NCBI GenBank assembly: GCA_903905685.1
Contig: CAIVHI010000111.1
Location: 1 to 11,327 of the forward strand
Source: an uncultured Bacteroidota bacterium
Lineage (GTDB): Bacteria > Bacteroidota > Bacteroidia > Chitinophagales > Chitinophagaceae
DNA: 11,327 nt
Reading direction: 5' to 3'
Shown here: piece by piece, positions 6,281 to 11,327 of the stretch
Numbering within the stretch: the first letter of the stretch is position 1
Layout of the letters: each line of letters begins with the position of its first letter
Translations under genes and position numbers: made by a program
The notes under the pieces: model-generated
Databases searched by the model: none
What the model was told of the DNA's origin: nothing
Seen by the model: the letters and a program-made list of their open reading frames with translations, nothing else

Positions 6281-8173
6281 TTATTTTACTTCTTCATATT
6301 CGGCGTCTGATACGCCGCCGTCTTTGTTGCCGGCATCGGCGTGTTGGGGTTCGCCTTGGCCACCGCCTTGTGCGCCTGCTTTGTACATCTCTTCGCTGGC
6401 AGCCATCCAAGCAGCATTCAATTGCTCTTCTGCACTGTCTATACCGCTCAGGTCTTCCGACTTGTGGGCTTGTTTCAATTTGTTCAGCGCATCTTCGATA
6501 GTAGATTTCTTGCCACCGTCGATTTTGTCGCCATATTCCTTCAACTGTTTTTCAGATTGGAAAATCAGGCCGTCGGCTTTGTTGAGTTTTTCAACGCGCT
6601 CACGCACCTTCTTATCGCTTTCTTCGTTGTCGCGGGCTTCGCGCTTCATTTTTTCTATTTCGTCCTTGTTGAGGCCGCTTCCGGCTTCAATGCGGATGTT
6701 CTGCTGCTTGCCGGTGCCCTTGTCGCGCGCCGTTACGTGCAGGATGCCGTTGGCATCGATGTCGAACGTCACTTCGATTTGGGGAACGCCGCGTGGAGCA
6801 GGTGGAATGCCGTCGAGAATGAAGTGGCCGAGACCCTTGTTGTCCTTAGCCATCGGCCTTTCACCTTGCAAAACATTGATTTCCACACTTGGCTGGCTGT
6901 CGCTGGCCGTTGAGAAGGTTTCGCTCTTCTTGGTGGGGATGGTGGTGTTGGACTCAATGAGGCGCGTCATCACTCCGCCCATAGTTTCAATACCCAAGGA
7001 AAGCGGCGTAACGTCGAGCAGCAATACGTCTTTCACGTCGCCGCTCAATACGCCACCTTGAATGGCGGCACCAATGGCTACCACCTCATCGGGGTTTACG
7101 CTCCTATTGGGCTTTTTGCCGAAGAATTTCTCAACCACTTCCTGAACCTTGGGGATACGGGTGGAGCCACCTACCAGGATGACTTCATCGATATCGTTGG
7201 GAGTAAGGCCGGCATCCTTCATCGCCTTTTTGCAGGGCTCCAAAGTGCGCTCGATGAGGCTGTCAGACAGTTGTTCGAATTTGGCACGAGTCAATTTGCG
7301 CACCAAGTGTTTGGGGGCGCCGTCTACCGCCGTGATATAGGGCAGGTTGACTTCGGTTTCCTGTGAAGAAGACAACTCGATTTTCGCTTTTTCGGATGCT
7401 TCCTTCAAACGTTGCCAAGCCATTGGGTCTTTGCGGAGGTCAACGGCTTCTTCTTTCTTGAAGTCGTCGGCCAACCAATCCATGATGACTTTATCGAAGT
7501 CGTCGCCACCCAAGTGGGTGTCGCCATTTGTTGATTTCACTTCGAATACGCCATCGCCCAGTTCGAGCACGGAGATATCGAAAGTACCGCCGCCAAGGTC
7601 GAATACCGCAACCTTACTGTCTTGGTGTTTTTTATCCAAGCCGTAAGCCAATGCTGCGGCGGTGGGTTCGTTGATGATGCGGCGCACGTTGAGGCCGGCA
7701 ATTTCACCGGCTTCCTTGGTGGCCTGACGCTGTGCGTCGTTGAAATATGCGGGAACTGTAATGACCGCTTCCTTCACTTCCTGGCCCAAGAAGTCTTCAG
7801 CAGTCTTCTTCATTTTTTGAAGAATCATTGCTGAAAGCTCCTGTGGGGTATACAGGCGGCCGTCGATGTCGACGCGGGGCGTGTTGTTGTCGCCACGCAC
7901 CACTTTATAAGTGAAGTGCGTTGCTTCATTGGTCACCTCGTCGAAGCGGCGGCCCATGAAACGTTTGATGGATTGTACGGTGTTGATGGGGTTGGTGATG
8001 GCCTGACGTTTTGCCGGGTCGCCCACTTTGCGTTCCCCGTTTTTCAGGAAGGCTATTACCGAAGGGGTGGTGCGCCTGCCTTCGTCGTTGGCGATAACTA
8101 CGGCTTCGTTACCTTCCATGACCGATACGCACGAGTTCGTGGTACCCAAATCGATTCCGATTATTTTACTCAT
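6281..8173 (-). CDS. dnaK: Molecular chaperone DnaK (Hsp70)
   Basis: A full-length 630-residue Hsp70. It binds exposed hydrophobic peptides and cycles them with ATP, together with DnaJ and GrpE, in the cytosol. All signatures are intact: phosphate loop GIDLGTTNSCV (6-16), INEPTAAALAYG (168-179), the second phosphate motif FDLGGGTFDIS (191-201), adenosine motif VGGSTRIPKV (334-343), and the interdomain linker VLLLDVTPLSLG (383-394). The substrate-binding beta domain runs to about 500, the helical lid to about 600, then a Gly/Gln/Asp-rich tail ends in EEVK. The ATG at 8171-8173 gives the canonical MSKIIGIDLG start. grpE, dnaJ and hrcA are absent on both sides, so it is transcribed alone, with a strong terminator behind it. 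I see no CIRCE repeat upstream, and no convincing TAnnTTTG element in the 8174-8300 region, so heat control must work by another route or from an element I cannot recognise. Confidence 0.99.
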   Translation of the reverse strand: MSKIIGIDLGTTNSCVSVMEGNEAVVIANDEGRRTTPSVIAFLKNGERKVGDPAKRQAITNPINTVQSIKRFMGRRFDEVTNEATHFTYKVVRGDNNTPRVDIDGRLYTPQELSAMILQKMKKTAEDFLGQEVKEAVITVPAYFNDAQRQATKEAGEIAGLNVRRIINEPTAAALAYGLDKKHQDSKVAVFDLGGGTFDISVLELGDGVFEVKSTNGDTHLGGDDFDKVIMDWLADDFKKEEAVDLRKDPMAWQRLKEASEKAKIELSSSQETEVNLPYITAVDGAPKHLVRKLTRAKFEQLSDSLIERTLEPCKKAMKDAGLTPNDIDEVILVGGSTRIPKVQEVVEKFFGKKPNRSVNPDEVVAIGAAIQGGVLSGDVKDVLLLDVTPLSLGIETMGGVMTRLIESNTTIPTKKSETFSTASDSQPSVEINVLQGERPMAKDNKGLGHFILDGIPPAPRGVPQIEVTFDIDANGILHVTARDKGTGKQQNIRIEAGSGLNKDEIEKMKREARDNEESDKKVRERVEKLNKADGLIFQSEKQLKEYGDKIDGGKKSTIEDALNKLKQAHKSEDLSGIDSAEEQLNAAWMAASEEMYKAGAQGGGQGEPQHADAGNKDGGVSDAEYEEVK

Positions 8174-8372
8174 AACTATTGGTGTTGTTTTGTTTTCGGT
8201 TTGTTCCGTTGGTTAGAACGGTTACAATTGGCAATCAATAGATATGCCGGCTTGATTACCCTGCAATAATGGCAGTAGCTTGGTTGCGACCATGCATTTT
8301 ATGGCCCCTGCGCTACCCAAACGGGCAGGAGCGTACCGCTGCAACTGCACTTTTGGCATATCATTTAGACGC

Positions 8373-8400
8373 TTTTCAGCCACCCCTAAAGCACTGAAAA
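8373..8400. repeat. Inverted repeat overlapping -33 region of methyltransferase promoter
   Basis: TTTTCAG (8373-8379) and CTGAAAA (8394-8400) are perfect 7-bp inverted arms separated by 14 bp. The right arm sits where the -33 element should be. It may be an operator for an unknown regulator; with arms this short, chance is possible. Confidence 0.35.
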
Positions 8401-8415
8401 TTGGGTGGGAATGTT

Positions 8416-8423
8416 TACCTTTG
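8416..8423 (+). promoter_or_regulatory. Perfect -7 element of methyltransferase gene
   Basis: TACCTTTG is an exact TAnnTTTG match. Transcription should begin near 8430, so translation must start downstream of that point; this selects the ATG pair at 8465/8468 over the in-frame ATG at 8405. Confidence 0.6.
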
Positions 8424-8464
8424 GCGTCCCATACCGAAGATATTCGTTTTATACCTTTTTGTTG

Positions 8465-9295
8465 ATGATGCAACCTGAGCAGTTCTTCGAACTGATGATT
8501 AAGGAGTTGGAAGTCCACTCCGAGATGCAGCCCTATTACAAGTTCTTGGGTAAGCCGTCTTCATGGCATTTCAGGAGGAACTACTTCCTTGAGAGGTTGC
8601 GTTATATTCAGAAGCATCTGGTTACCGGAAACACGACCGGCAGAATACCCGCCATTTGGGATTGTGGTTGCGGATACGGCACCACGTGCCTTTTTCTGGC
8701 CATGAACGGTATTGCCACTTATGGCACCACCTTGGAGTTCTACTTCGAAACCGTGAAAAAGCGGAAGGAATATTGGAGCCGGTTCGGCGACACCTCCTTG
8801 TTCAATTGCACTTACGAAAACCTCTTCGACCAAGAACCTCAACCGGAGTCGTTCGATTGGGTCATTGTGCAAGATACGCTCCACCACTTGGAGCCCATCA
8901 ACGATGCGCTCCGCATCTTCCATTCGGCACTGCGTCCTGGAGGCAAGGTGCTCAGCATCGAGGAAAACGGCAGCAACGTCATCCAACGCCTGAAGCTCTA
9001 CAAGTATCGCGGCAACAAGCGGATCATCACGATGTATGATGAAAAGCTGAAGAAGGACATCCTGCTCGGCAACGAGAACATCAGGAGCCTGAAGCTTTGG
9101 AAAACGCTTTTTGAAAACAACGGTTTCCACATTCCCAAGGAAGACATCCGTTATGTGCGCTTTTATCTGCCGGTGCACTACAAGCTGTCGTCGCCCGACG
9201 AGTTGTTGATGAAGGAACGGAAGATACAGACCACTCCCGGCATACGTAGGGAATATTTCTTTTTCGGATTGAACTTCGTAGCCGTTAAGAACTAA
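8465..9295 (+). CDS. Class I SAM-dependent methyltransferase
   Basis: A 276-residue protein with a seven-strand Rossmann methyltransferase fold. Motif I is IWDCGCGYGTTCLFLA (64-79), the SAM-binding glycine loop; the acidic residue ending beta-2 is E91 in GTTLEF; FDWVIVQDTLHHLEP (130-144) is the beta-4/post-motif segment; and LRPGGKVLSIEENG (156-169) is the typical beta-5 region. The HHL and LRPGG sequences are like those of UbiE/Methyltransf_11-type enzymes acting on small molecules, lipids or sugars; the true substrate is unknown. The chain is basic and aromatic after about 175, with a C-terminal extension (175-276) that may form the substrate cap. The ATG at 8465 (or 8468) is preferred because the promoter's -7 element lies between it and the upstream in-frame ATG at 8405. 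It converges with the MATE gene, with only 6 bp between stop codons and no terminator visible. Confidence 0.88.
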   Translation: MMQPEQFFELMIKELEVHSEMQPYYKFLGKPSSWHFRRNYFLERLRYIQKHLVTGNTTGRIPAIWDCGCGYGTTCLFLAMNGIATYGTTLEFYFETVKKRKEYWSRFGDTSLFNCTYENLFDQEPQPESFDWVIVQDTLHHLEPINDALRIFHSALRPGGKVLSIEENGSNVIQRLKLYKYRGNKRIITMYDEKLKKDILLGNENIRSLKLWKTLFENNGFHIPKEDIRYVRFYLPVHYKLSSPDELLMKERKIQTTPGIRREYFFFGLNFVAVKN

Positions 9296-9301
9296 AAGGC
9301 A

Positions 9302-10648
9302 TCAAATTTCCTTTCCCTTCCACCTGCCGCTGCGCAGGTATAGCGTAGAGCCCACCAGCAAGGTGGTCCAATATACGAATTCAGACCCCCAGCACAAATA
9401 CAGCTCACTGTGCCACTGCCATATGACAAAATAGCAGTACCCCAAGTAGCAACCCACACAGGTAATCTCCATCGAGAGATTCACCAGCGTATTACCGGTG
9501 CCCACTACGCCATTGAACACCACAGTGGAAACCGCCATCACCAACGTAGCTGCAATGATGACATACAGACTGGGTATTGCAAACGCTATGAGCGAGGCAT
9601 CGGAGGTGTAGATACCGAGAAAGCCTTTGGAACACAACGCCAAACCCAAGCAGACGATTGCCGTATAGCCAATACTCAACTTGCATATTTTAAGCACCAG
9701 CGGAATGACTTCGCGCGACTTCCCCCTACCAATCACATTGCTCACCAAGGTATTGCATGTAGTGGCCAATGCCCAAGTGCCCACGCCTATGATGCCGAAG
9801 GTGTTGCGCAACACTTGCGAAGCCGCTAAAGCATCCTTACCCAAGTGCTCTATGAAGATGAAGAAGATGAGCCATCCGCCAATGCTGAACATGAATTGTA
9901 CGATAAGCGGTGCCGCCACAGACAACGACTTGGCCGAGAGGTCTACATCGAAATTCAGGTAGTCGGCAATGGGGTAGGTGCGGTAGAAACGGTGGTACAG
10001 GAATATGGCCACCATGGTGAGGAAGTAGAAGATTTCGGAGATGACCGATGCGGTGGCAGCACCCATAAAGCCCATGGCCGGCATCCCCATTTTGCCGAAA
10101 ATGAGCCCGTAGTCGAAAAAGATGTTGAGGAACGTGGCCACCAGCGACCCGAAGATGAGCAGTCGGCTTTTGCCTATGGATATGAAGAATGAACTGAGCA
10201 GCTGCGTGAGCATCAGGAAGGGGAGCCCCCAAACCCGTATGTATACGAAGTTGACGCAAAGGGAGAGGTTGTCGAAGTCTTTAAGGCTGAAGCTGAAGAT
10301 GAATGGCGACACCCACAGGGTGAGTACCATGAGCCCCAATGCGAAAAGCAAGGCCAGCATGGCGCCATTGGTAAGCAGGTGGGCCATGCCGCGGTTGTTG
10401 CCCTCACCGGCCCGCCGCGCCATCTGTATCTGCATGCCGCTGCTGAGGCCGTAGCCAATCATGGACAGGATGAGGTAAAACACCCCGGTGATGCCGTTTA
10501 CACCCAATTCCCGCTCTCCCAACCTGCCCAAGAAGACGGTGTTGGTAAAAAAGCTGATTTGCGGAATCAGCAACGCCAATGAAATGGGCGCCGCCAACCG
10601 CAAAATCTGCTTCGAGCTGATATCCGTGTAATTACCCCTCATATACAT
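9302..10648 (-). CDS. MATE-family efflux transporter
   Basis: About 448 residues with 12 hydrophobic helices in two similar halves, the layout of multidrug and toxin extrusion antiporters, which expel cationic or amphipathic compounds using Na+ or H+. The first helix reads LRLAAPISLALLIPQISFFTNTVFLGRLG, the usual MATE opening (P in TM1, then the VFLGRLG turn), and SLSVAAPLIVQFMFSIGGWLIFFIFIEHLG opens the second half in the same way. Length is typical. The ATG at 10646-10648 is used; another in-frame ATG at 10640-10642 is equally possible, and a TTG at 10690 is less likely because it would add a non-family N-terminus. Some MATE-like proteins flip lipid-linked sugars, and a methyltransferase lies on each side, but drug or metabolite export is the safer call. 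Substrate is unknown. Confidence 0.9.
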   Translation of the reverse strand: MYMRGNYTDISSKQILRLAAPISLALLIPQISFFTNTVFLGRLGERELGVNGITGVFYLILSMIGYGLSSGMQIQMARRAGEGNNRGMAHLLTNGAMLALLFALGLMVLTLWVSPFIFSFSLKDFDNLSLCVNFVYIRVWGLPFLMLTQLLSSFFISIGKSRLLIFGSLVATFLNIFFDYGLIFGKMGMPAMGFMGAATASVISEIFYFLTMVAIFLYHRFYRTYPIADYLNFDVDLSAKSLSVAAPLIVQFMFSIGGWLIFFIFIEHLGKDALAASQVLRNTFGIIGVGTWALATTCNTLVSNVIGRGKSREVIPLVLKICKLSIGYTAIVCLGLALCSKGFLGIYTSDASLIAFAIPSLYVIIAATLVMAVSTVVFNGVVGTGNTLVNLSMEITCVGCYLGYCYFVIWQWHSELYLCWGSEFVYWTTLLVGSTLYLRSGRWKGKEI

Positions 10649-10716
10649 TGTCGGAATGCCGCTTGAGTTGCACAGCTTACCGACCAACAAAAACCGTTTT
10701 GATTTTTAATTTGTCG

Positions 10717-10724
10717 CAAAGCTA
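10717..10724 (-). promoter_or_regulatory. Perfect -7 element of MATE transporter gene
   Basis: TAGCTTTG on the minus strand is an exact TAnnTTTG match followed by CG. Transcription would start near 10709, leaving a leader of about 60 nt to the ATG at 10648. No TTG is at the -33 distance. Confidence 0.55.
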
Positions 10725-10963
10725 TTCCATTAGCAGCGGTATAGCGCGATGTGTTTTACACTCATTGGCATAAACGGCTTCCATTGTGAAGAGATATGCG
10801 AACATTAGCTTGCACTAAACCGCTTACTTCCTGCGATACAACGTCCTTTCCACCCAGGTTTATTGTTCGACGGACGAAATTTTTTATCACCCCCGTCCGA
10901 ATCCGCAGGCTCCGCATGGGGAATGTTTATATCTAGTTCACATGAAATTTTGATTGTTTTTAT
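10725..10963. other. Divergent intergenic region between MATE and FkbM genes
   Basis: This gap, part of the 355-bp space between the two divergent starts, holds a short inverted repeat CGGACG (10871-10876) / CGTCCG (10894-10899) with a 17-nt loop, about 105 bp before the FkbM start. The open frame on the minus strand across 10805-11065 overlaps the FkbM start and lacks family features. Nothing else is recognisable. Confidence 0.4.
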
Positions 10964-10971
10964 TACTTTTG
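10964..10971 (+). promoter_or_regulatory. Perfect -7 element of FkbM methyltransferase gene
   Basis: TACTTTTG is an exact TAnnTTTG match followed by CG, 32 bp before the ATG at 11004. A TTG lies at 10950-10952 but too close to serve as -33. The expected leader is about 25 nt. Confidence 0.55.
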
Positions 10972-11003
10972 CGAGGCAGCTTTCAAAGTAAATTATATTT
11001 AGT

Positions 11004-11327
11004 ATGAGGTTTAAGAAAAAATTAAAAAAGGCATTGAGCAGTTTCATGCCCGCAGGCGACTCCAAGGAACACTTGAAACTCGCCTACTACAAGCTGTTGA
11101 AACCGGCCAACGTCAAGTATGAAGTTTTGAAGCAAGGAGCCGATTTGCTCTACAAAACCTCAGTTGACGGTGTTTCGCTCACCACCCATACGTCCCTCTA
11201 CAACATTATCGCAGATTTCGGGTTCTATCAGCATTTTTACAAAATCAAGGCCGGCGATGTAGTGATGGATGCCGGTGCAAATGTGGGCATCCTCTCGCTC
11301 TATTTTGCAAAAGTAACGGGCCCCACG
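11004..11327 (+). CDS. FkbM-family SAM methyltransferase (partial, 3' end beyond window)
   Basis: The first 108 codons of a gene that runs off the right edge in frame. After a lysine-rich start (MRFKKKLKKAL) the chain reaches IKAGDVVMDAGANVGILSLYFAK (81-103), where DAGANVG (89-95) is the SAM-binding motif I in the form characteristic of FkbM methyltransferases. FkbM enzymes usually O-methylate hydroxyl groups on polyketides or on sugars of surface polysaccharides and glycoproteins. About 70 residues between the start and the motif (YKLLKPANVKYEVLKQG and following) also fit the family's N-terminal beta region. The ATG at 11004 is preceded by an A/T-rich leader and a perfect -7 promoter element. 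The sugar or metabolite acceptor is unknown, and the rest of the catalytic domain cannot be checked here. Confidence 0.8.
   Translation, partial: MRFKKKLKKALSSFMPAGDSKEHLKLAYYKLLKPANVKYEVLKQGADLLYKTSVDGVSLTTHTSLYNIIADFGFYQHFYKIKAGDVVMDAGANVGILSLYFAKVTGPT

Larger units (their letters stand above)
8174..8464. other. Divergent regulatory region between dnaK and methyltransferase
   Basis: These 291 bp separate two divergent genes and must hold both promoters. The plus-strand side has a clear -7 element (8416-8423) and an inverted repeat over its -33 region. The dnaK side has an A/C-rich leader just upstream of the start and no recognisable promoter match. Open frames crossing here have no family features and overlap the methyltransferase start, so I treat them as chance. 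Confidence 0.5.

Noticed and set aside
8405..8464. Upstream in-frame ATG giving 20 extra residues on the methyltransferase
   Set aside because: A perfect -7 promoter element lies at 8416-8423, downstream of this ATG, so the transcript should not contain it.
10805..11065. 86-codon minus-strand open frame overlapping the FkbM start
   Set aside because: No family features, and the plus-strand frame carries the FkbM SAM motif and a matching promoter.

Overview
The window looks like chromosomal DNA from a Bacteroidota member, most likely a mid-GC environmental lineage of the Chitinophagia/Sphingobacteriia type. Four things point there. Several genes are preceded by the Bacteroidota -7 promoter element TAnnTTTG instead of TATAAT. 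Start codons mostly lack a strong Shine-Dalgarno. The left edge holds a large secreted, Ser/Thr/Asn/Gly-rich protein of the kind exported by the type IX secretion system. There is also a small Bacteroidota-style lipoprotein. The genus cannot be fixed from sequence alone.

Layout, left to right. 1-1998 (minus): 5' two-thirds or so of a large secreted surface protein, open to the left edge; 666 residues are visible. 1999-2349: AT-rich intergenic stretch with a probable promoter for that gene. 2350-4417 (minus): a marR-emrB pair, a MarR repressor followed 28 bp later by a 14-TM DHA2-family MFS drug exporter. The 142-bp gap in front of marR holds a perfect small palindrome (candidate MarR operator) and a larger imperfect inverted repeat. 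4560-5312 (minus): a classical short-chain dehydrogenase with its own promoter and a leader hairpin. 5531-6007 (minus): a small lipoprotein with a perfect -7 element. 6220-6257: a strong intrinsic terminator for dnaK. 6281-8173 (minus): dnaK, complete, without grpE or dnaJ next to it. 8465-9295 (plus): a class I SAM methyltransferase with a perfect -7 element, divergent from dnaK. 9302-10648 (minus): a MATE-family transporter, convergent with the methyltransferase and only 6 bp from it. 11004-11327 (plus): the first 108 codons of an FkbM-family methyltransferase, running off the right edge.

How the genes relate. marR and the MFS exporter form a textbook repressor/pump unit, and the dehydrogenase just upstream could belong to the same response (inference). 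The right third, with two methyltransferases around a MATE exporter, could be the edge of a glycan or secondary-metabolite locus, but the mixed orientations and separate promoters argue against one operon. dnaK is a housekeeping chaperone. I found no CRISPR array, insertion sequence, tRNA, rRNA or phage gene, and no clearly novel system; the points most worth checking are the regulatory DNA around marR and the unfinished surface protein.
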